DNA of 32,210 bases. Origin: CAYYNP01 sp964472545. Lineage in GTDB: Bacteria; Planctomycetota; Planctomycetia; Pirellulales; Thermoguttaceae. The DNA lies in assembly GCA_964472545.1 (NCBI GenBank), contig CAYYNP010000087.1, positions 1 through 32,210 on the forward strand, read 5' to 3'. How positions within the stretch are numbered: the stretch's first letter is position 1; each line of letters begins with the position of its first letter. Shown here one piece after another: positions 7,012 through 15,396 of this stretch. The notes beneath the pieces are model-generated. The model searched no databases. It saw nothing but the letters and a program-made list of their open reading frames with translations, and was not told the DNA's origin. The position numbers were made by a program, and so were the translations under genes.

Positions 7012-9525
7012 TCAACGGCCGGCCTGCGGCAACGCCGACCAGACGACGTCGGTGCGCGTATGCAGGCGCGACGCAATCTTGACGTAGTCGTGGCGGTGGT
7101 CGACCACTCTGGCGGCCGCGGCCGGCAGCGAGACTTGCTCGACTTCGTAGCAGGCGATCATGTCGCCCTCAGACGACTCGATGAGCGTTGCCGAAGAGTC
7201 GACCTCACGGCGTATCCGTTCAGACAGCCCCGACTCCCGCGCGCTCTTGGGCAGGACGATCAGCAGCCGTCGGGCGGCCGCGGCGTCGGGCAGCCGCGGA
7301 TTGGCGGCGTCGAGGCATCGGCGCAGCTCGGCCAGTTCGTCTTCGCCCTCGCCGGAGTCGCTATCGGCCAGGTGCGACAGGTTGGCCCGTTCCATGGTCT
7401 TCAGGACCAGCCCGCGTGCGGCGGTGCGCAGCGGAGAAGTTAGCTCGTCGCGGGCGTCGAGGCCCTCGACCAACAGCCGCCGCAACGGTCCGAAATCGGC
7501 GGAGTAGGCGCGCTCGACGGCCCGCTCCAGTACGCCGACGAGGTTCTCCTTGTCGCGCAACAACGTGCTCAGCAACGTCTGCCAATGGGCGCGCACGACC
7601 TCGGGGATCGCCGCCTTCTCGACGGCTTCGCGCAACGGAACGCCGACGCGAAACTCCTCGGTCAAGAGGTTCAGGTCCTTCCAAAACTCGCGCAGCCGAT
7701 CCAGCGCTCCGGTCACTCGCCGCTGGGCCAGACGCAGCCAGGTGCAAACGGCGCTGCAAGCGATTTCGTGAACTCGCAGCCGGGCGTATTCAAGCAGTCG
7801 AGCGCGCGTCTCGCGAAGCCACTTGGGGCCGTGCTCGGCGGCCCGCTTCTTGCGATCCGGGCGTCTCGCGTCCCCCTCGCCGAGCAGCCCGTCTCGCAAG
7901 CCGTCGGCTGCCCGCCGAACGCCGTTCAGACGGCCGGTGGCCGTACGGCGGAGTTCCTGGAAGTGCTGCTGAAACCACCCGGCCGCGTGCTTGGCGCCTT
8001 CGACGCGCGCCGTGGGGCGGTCGACCACGCCGAAGACCCAGTCGGCCACGGCGCTGCCCAACTGGGCGGCTTCCGGCTCGATGCGCGTGACCAGCACGGT
8101 CTCCAGCGAATCGAAGGCGGCCCGGGTCTGAACGTCGTCGCCGCAGGGCGGTTCCGCCCCGAGGATCGCGTCGATCACTTCCAGTACCGACGAGAGCAAT
8201 TCCTCCGGCCGCCCGGCCGGATTGCGTGCGGCCGGCTTCTCCAGCGCCTGATCGATCACCTTGTCAAAGTAGGCGTCGACGCCGTCGGAGAGTTCCCGTG
8301 CCAGCAGAAGGCGGGCCCGGTCTTCCATGTCGTCCAGATCGAGATGCAGGGTCTTGGCCGTCTTGGCGGCGAGCCGATCCAACTCCGGAAACGGCGAACT
8401 GTGGGCTTCCTTGTGCATGGCAACCAGGGCCCCCGGCTCGGAAAGCCTCAGCGTGGGGCGATCGATCGCCGTTGGCACGCCCCCGCGCCAGCGAAGCACC
8501 AGATCGTGGCAGAGCACTTCGGCGACCATTGAGGGGATGTCGCTGTTCGAGCCGCCAAGCTGGCAAAGCCCGAAGGTGCGCAGCGTCGGTTCCGCCTGGC
8601 AGTCTGAGGCCGCGGCCGATTCCGAGCGGCGATAGGCGTTCAGGAAACGCGCGGCCGGCGTCACCAGGCTGCAGTAGAGGTATTCGGCGACGGGGTCGGT
8701 GGCGGCGTCCCACTGCGTTTCGCTCAGTTCGTCGCCCAGCGGAAGGAAGTAGCACGTGGCAAACGTACGGTTGTTGCCGTGGAAGGCCGGCAAGCTGCAG
8801 GCCCGATCGCCCGGATAGTGGTGGCCCGGCGCGCTGTAGTGCCAGAGTTCCTTGAGTGTGGCGAAGGCGTTGGCCGTGGCCTGGTCGCGCTGCCGGGCAG
8901 TGCGGGGCGTCGAGTGGAGCAAGACGCCGTGAACGTCCTCGTCGGAGTACCCCAGTTCGCCCAGCACGTGTCGCGCCGCGTAGGCCACGTCCAGCGCCAT
9001 CCCGCTGCCGGTGCCTCCGGAGATCGACGCCACGACAAACACCCGCGGGCTGCCGTGGCGGAAGCTCAGCCCGCTATCGGCCTGAGACGTCGCCGCACAA
9101 TCCGGCGAGGCGACCGTTTGCAGCGCCTCGCGCAGCCGCGGCAGGAACCGCTGGGCGTGGTCGACCAGCGCCAACCGCCCCAACGGCCGATAGCCTTCGG
9201 TTTGCAGGCTGCGCGGGATGTTGTAGAGCCAACGTCGGCTCATCCATCGCAGGGCGTCGCGGGCGTCGTTGCGGTAATCGCGCGTGCTGCGCAGCGGCAT
9301 CCCCAGGGTTTCCACGTCGGCCAGTGCCGAGCCGGCGTCGCCGCGAATCGCCTCGCCCAGCGATCGGAGGTCGGTATCCAACAGCAGAAACTGTATCGAC
9401 GGCAACCCGCCGTCGAAGCGGTCGCGCAGGCGGCGTTTGAGCCGCCGCAGCGTGCGTGTGGCCGTACCACCGATGCCGATCAACAGCGTGGGGGAATAGG
9501 CCTCGTCGGCGCTATCGGGCGCCAC
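7012..9525 (-). CDS. Tubulin-like (Tubulin_2, FtsZ/tubulin superfamily) protein
   Basis: An 837-residue protein if it starts at the GTG at 9525. The first 180 residues carry a tubulin/FtsZ-type GTP-binding fold: PTLLIGIGGTATRTLRRLKR (residues 12-31, first glycine loop), IQFLLLDTD (44-52, the nucleotide-binding strand) and SISGGTGSGMALDV at 167-180, matching the tubulin signature GGGTGSG except that the first glycine is serine. The remaining 600 or so residues are largely helical, rich in arginine, leucine and glutamate, with no domain I recognise. The family (Tubulin_2) is known from domain similarity; polymerisation is unproven. It is the last gene of a minus-strand operon after an AAA ATPase and a Ser/Thr kinase. 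The frame stays open upstream to 9996, but that part is a shadow of the kinase gene. The start overlaps the kinase end by about 46 bases and is uncertain; a kinase-tubulin fusion through a frameshift is an alternative. Confidence 0.8.
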   Translation of the reverse strand: MAPDSADEAYSPTLLIGIGGTATRTLRRLKRRLRDRFDGGLPSIQFLLLDTDLRSLGEAIRGDAGSALADVETLGMPLRSTRDYRNDARDALRWMSRRWLYNIPRSLQTEGYRPLGRLALVDHAQRFLPRLREALQTVASPDCAATSQADSGLSFRHGSPRVFVVASISGGTGSGMALDVAYAARHVLGELGYSDEDVHGVLLHSTPRTARQRDQATANAFATLKELWHYSAPGHHYPGDRACSLPAFHGNNRTFATCYFLPLGDELSETQWDAATDPVAEYLYCSLVTPAARFLNAYRRSESAAASDCQAEPTLRTFGLCQLGGSNSDIPSMVAEVLCHDLVLRWRGGVPTAIDRPTLRLSEPGALVAMHKEAHSSPFPELDRLAAKTAKTLHLDLDDMEDRARLLLARELSDGVDAYFDKVIDQALEKPAARNPAGRPEELLSSVLEVIDAILGAEPPCGDDVQTRAAFDSLETVLVTRIEPEAAQLGSAVADWVFGVVDRPTARVEGAKHAAGWFQQHFQELRRTATGRLNGVRRAADGLRDGLLGEGDARRPDRKKRAAEHGPKWLRETRARLLEYARLRVHEIACSAVCTWLRLAQRRVTGALDRLREFWKDLNLLTEEFRVGVPLREAVEKAAIPEVVRAHWQTLLSTLLRDKENLVGVLERAVERAYSADFGPLRRLLVEGLDARDELTSPLRTAARGLVLKTMERANLSHLADSDSGEGEDELAELRRCLDAANPRLPDAAAARRLLIVLPKSARESGLSERIRREVDSSATLIESSEGDMIACYEVEQVSLPAAAARVVDHRHDYVKIASRLHTRTDVVWSALPQAGR

Positions 9526-10583
9526 GTCGAGCGGCCGCGTGCCGGCCGCTCGGGCGGGCGGGCGGGGGGAACCGCCGAGAGCAAAGCGAGTTCTTCCAGC
9601 GGCATGGTCTGCCCTACGTCGGACGCCGTACCCTTGGCCGCGCCGAGTTCGGACAGTGGCTGCGCAGTGTCGTTCGTGCAGTCCGGAGTCTTCGGCAAGG
9701 ACGACGCGTCGGAAACCTCGCCGGATCTTGCCTCTGCGGGAACTCCCATCTCGCGGGCCGACCCCGTAGCCTCGAACAAGGCGTCGATCAGTTCCCCGCA
9801 ACTGGAGAAACGGTCGTCCGGGTCTTTCGACAACGCCCGGGCGACCGCCGGCTGATCGTGTTTCGGCAGACTGCTCAAGTTCGGGGCGGAGTGCAGGTGC
9901 TGTGTGGCCAGTCGGGCGGCCGTGTTGCCGTCGAAGGGAACCTCGCCGGTGAGCATTTCCTGAAAGATGATCGCCAAACTGTACTGATCGCTGCATCGAT
10001 TGGGACGTCCGTCAAAGACCTCCGGCGGGGCATAGGCCGGCGTCAGCCCGTCGACCAGCGAGGCCGACCGCTCGTACAGGTTCTTCACCAACCCGAAATC
10101 GCCCACCTTGACCCGGTCGCCGACCAGCAGCAGGTTCTCCGGTTTGACGTCGAGATGTTGCAGCGAGAACTTCTGATAGATATAGTCGAGCACGTCGGCC
10201 GCGTCGCGCAGAAATCCCAGCAGTTGATCGCGCTGAATACCCGCATGCCCCCGGCCGCGCTGAACCTCGTAGTAGTCCTTCAGGCTCATGTCGGCCAGTT
10301 CGGTGACGATCACCAGGTTGCCGTCGACGATTTCGATCCGTTCGATCGAGAGCAAGAACGGATGGCGAACTTCCTTGATGCGGTTCAGCGAAGTCATCTC
10401 GCGCGAGACCCGCTTGGCGTCGAGGTTGCCGGAGACGATCTTCACGGCCTTCAGCAGTCCGCCGGGCGCCCGGGCAGTCCATACCTCGCCGTAGCCGCCG
10501 CTGCCGATCGGCTGCTCGGTACGATAGCCGGAGATCGGTTCCTCGCGGCTGAAGCGGTGCTGTGTTTCGCTCTTTGCAGGCAT
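9480..10583 (-). CDS. Ser/Thr protein kinase, cytoplasmic
   Basis: A 367-residue protein with a Hanks-type kinase domain at about residues 20-275. Visible motifs are the glycine loop IGSGGYGEV (26-34), the ATP lysine in AVKIV (K48), the catalytic loop HLDVKPEN (D145, K147, N150), DFG at 162-164 and YAPPEVF as the APE segment. All catalytic residues are present, so it should be active; HLD replaces the common HRD, so its activation may not depend on the RD arginine. No membrane helix or extracellular sensor domain follows; the C-terminal 90 residues are a low-complexity linker rich in Ala, Pro and Ser. The last 35 residues are proline/arginine-rich and overlap the start of the tubulin-like frame. 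The gene follows the AAA ATPase by 83 bases. FHA proteins read phosphothreonine, and one is encoded divergently nearby. Confidence 0.88.
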   Translation of the reverse strand: MPAKSETQHRFSREEPISGYRTEQPIGSGGYGEVWTARAPGGLLKAVKIVSGNLDAKRVSREMTSLNRIKEVRHPFLLSIERIEIVDGNLVIVTELADMSLKDYYEVQRGRGHAGIQRDQLLGFLRDAADVLDYIYQKFSLQHLDVKPENLLLVGDRVKVGDFGLVKNLYERSASLVDGLTPAYAPPEVFDGRPNRCSDQYSLAIIFQEMLTGEVPFDGNTAARLATQHLHSAPNLSSLPKHDQPAVARALSKDPDDRFSSCGELIDALFEATGSAREMGVPAEARSGEVSDASSLPKTPDCTNDTAQPLSELGAAKGTASDVGQTMPLEELALLSAVPPARPPERPARGRSTWRPIAPTRPIPPRC

Positions 10584-10666
10584 CGTCTTCTGTTTCCTCT
10601 GCGCTCTGCTTCCTCTGCGCCATGTCGCGGCTGTTTGGCTCTGCCGGTCGATTTGGCTTTGCGCGT

Positions 10667-12010
10667 TTATTGGGGCCTTGTGCGTTTCTTCAACACCATG
10701 GCAAAGTAGCTTTGCACGGCCTGATCAAAGTACTCGGGGCGGATCTCCAGTTGCAGGCCCCGGTAGCGGCAGTAGTTGCGGACCTGCACCAACAGATCGC
10801 GCGGATGGCATCGCCGCATGGCGCGGTTCTTCGGCCGGTAGTGCGTATCGATCACGTACTGCACCACGTCCTTGCGATACTCGCAGCCGAGCTTCTCGCA
10901 ATAGATCTTGAACAGGTAGTGAAACTCTTCTTCCGACGGGTCTTCGACCTCGATCTTGTACGGGATCCGCCTCAGAAAGGCCTCGTCAACCAGGTCCTCC
11001 GGCTCCAGATTCGTCGAGAAGATGATCAACTGCTCGAAGGGCACCTGGATCTTCTTGCCGTTGGGCATGGTGAGGAAGTCGTGCCGAGCCTCCAGCGGCA
11101 CGATCCAGCGGTTGAGCAACTCGTTCGGCGCCACCCGCTGCCGGCCGAAGTCGTCCAGCAGCAGGCACCCGCAATTGCTCTTCATGTGCAAGGGCGCTTC
11201 GCAGACGTTGCTCTGGCGGTTGAAGTGGATTTCGAGATTGTCCATGGTCAATTCGCCGCCGACGACCACCGCCGGCCGCCGGATGCGGACCCAGCGCCGA
11301 TCGTGGTCGCCGGTCTTCAGCAATGTCGTCTTGTCGTCCTGGACCGTTTCGTGGAACGAGGCGTCGAAGAGCTTGATCAACTGCCCGCTCTCCAACAGCG
11401 AGTAGGGGATCCAGATCTTCTCGCCGAAACAGGAAGTCATCCGCTTTGCCAGGGTCGACTTGCCGTTGCCCGGGGCGCCGTAAAGGAACATCCCGGCCCC
11501 GGAGTTCACGGCCGGGCCGAGATTCTCCAGCAGTCGGGCGTCTACGGAAATATCGCGGAAGGCCTCGGCGAGTTGATCGTGTTGCGGGGCCTCGTTGGCG
11601 ATCGCCTGGGCGTCGACCGACATCACGTAGTCCATCAACGGCACCGGCGCCGGACCGACGTAGGCACATTCGCGCAGGTAGGCCTGCGCCCGAGATCGCC
11701 CCTGGTCGGTGAGCGTGTAGTAGTAGTCGTTAAAGGGCGCCGGACCGGCGTAGACCGTGAGTTGCCGCGTGCGCAGCGACGCGAACAGGTCGGCGAGGAT
11801 GCTCAGCGGCAACCCGATGGCTTTGGCCACGGCGCGGCCGCTGTGCGTGCCCGAGGTGGCCAGAAACTTGCAGACCAGCGCCTCGATGAACGCATCGCTC
11901 AGCCCGGTCTCTTCGATCGATTTCGGCTCGGCCGGATAGAACGTCTCGTCGGAGAGCAAGACGGAGAGCAATCCCTGGTCGATCTGCCGCGTTTCGGTTA
12001 CAGACGTCAC
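10667..12010 (-). CDS. AAA-family ATPase with winged-helix-like N-terminus
   Basis: A 447-residue protein. The ATPase core shows Walker A GAPGNGKST (178-186), Walker B LLLDD (283-287), a sensor-1 asparagine in IIFSTNLEPEDL (N334) and arginines in EAFLRRIPYKI that could be the arginine finger. The N-terminal 120 residues (for example LPLSILADLFASLRTRQLTV then YYYTLTDQGRSRAQAYL) look like a winged-helix or MarR-like fold, perhaps binding DNA or protein. I chose the GTG at 12010 because AGAGG lies seven bases upstream; the frame stays open to 12268, but that part is Arg/Pro-rich and not protein-like. It is the first gene of the operon with the kinase and the tubulin-like protein. It probably remodels a partner using ATP; the partner is not known. 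Confidence 0.85.
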   Translation of the reverse strand: MTSVTETRQIDQGLLSVLLSDETFYPAEPKSIEETGLSDAFIEALVCKFLATSGTHSGRAVAKAIGLPLSILADLFASLRTRQLTVYAGPAPFNDYYYTLTDQGRSRAQAYLRECAYVGPAPVPLMDYVMSVDAQAIANEAPQHDQLAEAFRDISVDARLLENLGPAVNSGAGMFLYGAPGNGKSTLAKRMTSCFGEKIWIPYSLLESGQLIKLFDASFHETVQDDKTTLLKTGDHDRRWVRIRRPAVVVGGELTMDNLEIHFNRQSNVCEAPLHMKSNCGCLLLDDFGRQRVAPNELLNRWIVPLEARHDFLTMPNGKKIQVPFEQLIIFSTNLEPEDLVDEAFLRRIPYKIEVEDPSEEEFHYLFKIYCEKLGCEYRKDVVQYVIDTHYRPKNRAMRRCHPRDLLVQVRNYCRYRGLQLEIRPEYFDQAVQSYFAMVLKKRTRPQ

Positions 12011-12437
12011 GGACGGGCCTCTTGTCGGTTCGGCATGGCGATCTTGGTATCGACGATACGCCCGGAAACTCCGGCGGAATATGCGCACGCCGGCGCGCGG
12101 CACCGGCCTGAATAAGTGTAGTTCACCGCGACACCCGCCGGCGGTGGACAAGAGGATGCGCACGGGGGCCGCGTACAAGGGAGCGCGGAGGTGTGGCGTG
12201 CGAGACGTGCCGCAGGTCACCCGGTTCGGGCGTGGCCGTGCAGCTTCCCGCCGGCACACGCCGAACAACCGTTACAGAAGCTCCTCCACGGCGGGCTTCC
12301 CGGCTCCCCCAACGTGCTCGCCGAGCTGCGTGACGTATACTTCCAGAGCACCCTCCGCGCGCCGTCATCGTGGGAGGTCCGCCCGCCCCGGCTACGAGTA
12401 ACTGGGTCGAACGGAAGACATCAAGGATCAACTCGCC
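12011..12437. other. Divergent intergenic region between the AAA-kinase-tubulin operon and the FHA-EAL gene
   Basis: The 427 bases must hold the two outward-facing promoters. I see no convincing -35/-10 pair on either strand. The AAA open frame continues into this region up to 12268 without looking like protein. Confidence 0.45.
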
Positions 12438-13532
12438 ATGAACTGGAAGTGGACGATCACGGGCCAACTCAGCGTCGACGGCCAGGTCCGCGACGTGGCC
12501 GTCGAGCCGACGCCGCTGCGCGTGGGCCGCCGCTCCGACGTCGCCCTCTGCCTGCAACGTCCTACCATCTCCGGGCACCACGCCGAACTGTTCTCCTCCG
12601 ACGACGGGTTGTTTGTACGCGATCTTGGCAGCACCAACGGCACCTACGTCAACGGCGGGCGGGTCGAGGACCAGGCCGAACTGCAGGACGACGACCTGGT
12701 GCAATTCGCCGACATGCCGTTTCGCGTGCGGCGCACCGTTGCCAATGCCTCGTCGCAAACGATCTGCGAGGACGTCTGCGATCGGGCCTTGGCGCTGGTG
12801 CAATTCGACAAGCTGCTGACCGAACACGCCGTGATCCCCTACTTCCAGCCGGTGGTCAACATCCGCACGCGCGAAATCCTCGGCTACGAGATCCTCGGCC
12901 GCAGCCGGCTGGTCGGCCTGGAAACGCCCCACGCCATGTTTCAGGCGGCGGCCCAACTGAATCTCGAGGTCGAACTGAGCACGATCATGCGGCTCGAAGG
13001 CATCCGGGCTAGTTGCGAATTCCCCGAACCGCCGCACGTCTTCATCAACACGCACCCCGCCGAACTCGCCGGCGACAAGCTGCTTGAAGCCGTGGCCACG
13101 CTACGGATGGTGGCACCGTCGCAGCGAATCACCGTCGAGATCCACGAGGCGGCCGTGACCGACGTCTCCACCATGCGGCAGTTCCGCGACGGCTTGGACG
13201 AACTCGGCTGCCGGCTGGCCTTCGACGACTTCGGCTCCGGCCAGAACCGGCTGGTCGAACTGGCCGAGGTCCGTCCGCACTATCTGAAATTCGACCGGCA
13301 GATGATCTGCGACATCGACAAGTCGGCCCAGCAACGCCGTCAGATGCTCGCCGGGCTGGTGAAGATCGTCAAGGACTTGGAGGTCGTGCCGCTGGCCGAA
13401 GGCGTCGAGACCGAGGGCGAGGCCGAAGTTTGCCGCGAACTGGAGTTCGAGCTCGCCCAAGGCTTCTACTACGGCCGCCCTGCGCCCGTGCGGGCGTATT
13501 GCCGTCCGGAGTTGAGCCCGACGGTGGGATAG
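12438..13532 (+). CDS. FHA domain - EAL domain c-di-GMP phosphodiesterase
   Basis: A 364-residue cytoplasmic protein of two domains. Residues 20-100 form an FHA domain with the phosphothreonine-binding set: GRRSD (G30, R31), TISGHH (S45, H47-48) and GSTNGTYVNG (N67). Residues 125-355 form an EAL domain. Its catalytic residues are all visible: E151 in the EIL version of the motif, N204, E234, D263-D264 in FDDFGSG, K284, E321 and E324 in AEGVETE, and Q341. It should therefore hydrolyse cyclic di-GMP. AAGGA lies about 10 bases upstream of the ATG. It is transcribed divergently from the operon with the Ser/Thr kinase, so a kinase-phosphorylated partner recruiting this enzyme is a natural guess, not shown by the sequence. 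No membrane segment is present. Confidence 0.92.
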   Translation: MNWKWTITGQLSVDGQVRDVAVEPTPLRVGRRSDVALCLQRPTISGHHAELFSSDDGLFVRDLGSTNGTYVNGGRVEDQAELQDDDLVQFADMPFRVRRTVANASSQTICEDVCDRALALVQFDKLLTEHAVIPYFQPVVNIRTREILGYEILGRSRLVGLETPHAMFQAAAQLNLEVELSTIMRLEGIRASCEFPEPPHVFINTHPAELAGDKLLEAVATLRMVAPSQRITVEIHEAAVTDVSTMRQFRDGLDELGCRLAFDDFGSGQNRLVELAEVRPHYLKFDRQMICDIDKSAQQRRQMLAGLVKIVKDLEVVPLAEGVETEGEAEVCRELEFELAQGFYYGRPAPVRAYCRPELSPTVG

Positions 13533-13587
13533 TCGTCGTCTCGCTGCGTGAGACGAACGCCGTGTAGCTGAGGTCGGACGCCCATCA

Positions 13588-13693
<106 letters not shown>

Positions 13694-13743
13694 GGCTGCG
13701 AGACGAACGGACATCTTGCGGAGCAAGATGACTACGATCCACG

Positions 13744-14907
13744 TCAGAGCGTCACTTCCTGCTCGTAGTCGATCTCCGGAATGCCGAATCCGTGATGCCG
13801 CAGGAACTCTTCACGGAAGCCGTCGAGGTCGGCCAATTGGGCGACGTTCTCTTCGTTGACGCGTAGCCAAAGCTCGGCCACCTCGGCCTGCACGTCGTCG
13901 CGCATCTCCCAATCGTCCAGCCGCAGGCGGCCCGCCTCGTCGGTTGCGGCGGGTTCCGCGGAGAAGAGGAAATCGTGATATAGCCGATAGATCTGTTGAA
14001 TGCAGTTTTCGTGCAGCCCCTTGGCCTTCATCACCTTGTATAGTAGCGAGATATACAGTGGCACGGCCGGGATCACGGCGCTGGCCCGGGTGACCAGCGC
14101 TTTCTGTACGCCGATCACGGCCCGGCCCGACAGACTGCCGAGTTTCGTGTTGATCGAGCCGGTATGCTGCTCCAGGTCCTCCTTGGCCTTGCCGATCGTG
14201 CCGTCGCGATAGATGCCGCGCGTAAGGTCCGGGCCGATGTAGGAAAACGCGATGGTCTGGACACCCTCGGCCAGCAGATCCGCCTCCAACAGCCGATCGA
14301 TCCACAGATTCCAGTCTTCGCCGCCCATGACTTTGATCGTCTGGGCCACTTGTTCCTCGCTGGCCGGCGTGGCGGTCTCGGTGCGCATCTTGCCGGTGAG
14401 GAAATCGACCGTTTTGGCCGTATAGGCCTGGCCGATTGGTTTGATCACGGAGGAATAGAGTTCCCCGGTCTGCGGATCCAAACGCCGCGGCGCGGCAATA
14501 CTATAGACCAGCAAGTCGATTTGCCCCAAGTTCTCGCGAATGCAGTCAGCAATCTCGGCCTTGATCTCGTCGGCAAAGGCGTCGCCGTTGAGGGTCCACA
14601 GCGCGTGCCCGTTACGTTCGGCCAGCATCGTAAAGGCCTCGTTGTTGTACCACCCGGCCGAGGCCGCCCGCTTGCCCTTGGCCGGCCGCTCGTAGGCCAA
14701 CCCGACCGTCGACGCCCCGGAGGCGAACGTGGAGACGATCCGCGCCGCCAGCCCATAGCCGTTGGAGGCCCCGATTATCAGCACCCGCTGCGGCCCGTCG
14801 ACACGTTCCCGATCGGTCACGTAGCGGACCTGATCCTCCACCTGCCGAAAGCACCCGGCCGGATGGGCGTTTAAGCACACGTTTTCCCGAATCCGCGGCT
14901 TGATCAC
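13744..14907 (-). CDS. fabV: FabV-type trans-2-enoyl-ACP/CoA reductase
   Basis: A 387-residue protein matching the FabV/Ter family, which uses NADH to reduce the trans-2 double bond in the last step of fatty acid elongation or in enoyl-CoA reduction. Visible signs are the N-terminal VIKPRIRENVCLNAHPAGC, the cofactor loop IGASNGYG (45-52), the acidic LNGDAF, LVYSIAAPRR, and the FabV-specific catalytic pattern Y-x8-K in IYRDGTIGKAK (Y233, K242). The GTG at 14907 is chosen because the family starts with I-K-P-R at this point and AGGAG lies eight bases upstream; an ATG at 14958 would add 17 residues that do not fit the family. It is apparently monocistronic and convergent with the FHA-EAL gene. 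FabV enzymes resist the FabI inhibitor triclosan. Whether the main substrate is ACP- or CoA-bound cannot be read. Confidence 0.92.
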   Translation of the reverse strand: MIKPRIRENVCLNAHPAGCFRQVEDQVRYVTDRERVDGPQRVLIIGASNGYGLAARIVSTFASGASTVGLAYERPAKGKRAASAGWYNNEAFTMLAERNGHALWTLNGDAFADEIKAEIADCIRENLGQIDLLVYSIAAPRRLDPQTGELYSSVIKPIGQAYTAKTVDFLTGKMRTETATPASEEQVAQTIKVMGGEDWNLWIDRLLEADLLAEGVQTIAFSYIGPDLTRGIYRDGTIGKAKEDLEQHTGSINTKLGSLSGRAVIGVQKALVTRASAVIPAVPLYISLLYKVMKAKGLHENCIQQIYRLYHDFLFSAEPAATDEAGRLRLDDWEMRDDVQAEVAELWLRVNEENVAQLADLDGFREEFLRHHGFGIPEIDYEQEVTL

Positions 14908-15120
14908 GATGGGGTCTCCTGTGGGCGGGGGCTCCTGTGGCGCTGGGCACGAAATCACGGCAGAGTCGCGATTTTGGGTATCTTAACAAAGAAGCCTGCG
15001 GCGTCCAGCGCCGGGTGGGCGAGGCGTGTGCCGTGGCTTCGTACAAGGGGTTCCGCAATGGCGCCGTTTGTGAGACACTGCTTCTGCTAACTCAAACCGT
15101 AAGTACGGGAGTCCGAAAAT

Positions 15121-15293
15121 GGGGACTGGCTCCGTCGAGAGCCCGGTTTTGAAGTGGTTGGGGCATTTGCCGACGGCGCCTGTCCCCTTTTTCGGACGAG
15201 CCATTGGTGAGCACCGTGAAAAAGGGGGACAGGCACCTCGCGGCAGCCGTTTTCGCGAGGATTTGTCCTGTTTCGAGTTCGGAGCCAGTCCCC
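15121..15293. repeat. Nested inverted repeats of the GGGGACTGG / GGGGACAGG type
   Basis: The outer arms are GGGGACTGGCTCCG at 15121-15134 and its exact reverse complement at 15280-15293. Inside them GGCGCCTGTCCCCTTTTTC at 15175-15193 pairs with 15218-15236 with one mismatch. The two pairs are concentric, like an element inserted into another. It lies between fabV and the deacylase gene with no coding potential of its own. Confidence 0.85.
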
Positions 15294-15396
15294 TGTTTTC
15301 ACTCCCGCTTACAGTTTGAGTACCAAACGGTTACACACCGGACTGCCGGCGCCTCGCGGCCGGCAAGGAAGATCGAATTCCGGGGGAGCGTACGAA

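Noticed and set aside
9526..9996. N-terminal 157 residues of the longest tubulin-like frame
   Set aside because: It lies over the kinase C-terminal coding region in another frame and has shadow-like composition; the conserved strand only begins near 9490.
10562..12115. 517-residue plus-strand frame
   Set aside because: Antisense shadow of the AAA ATPase, which has clear Walker motifs on the other strand.
12011..12268. N-terminal extension of the AAA ATPase frame
   Set aside because: Arg/Pro-rich, no family match; a GTG at 12010 with AGAGG seven bases upstream is a better start.
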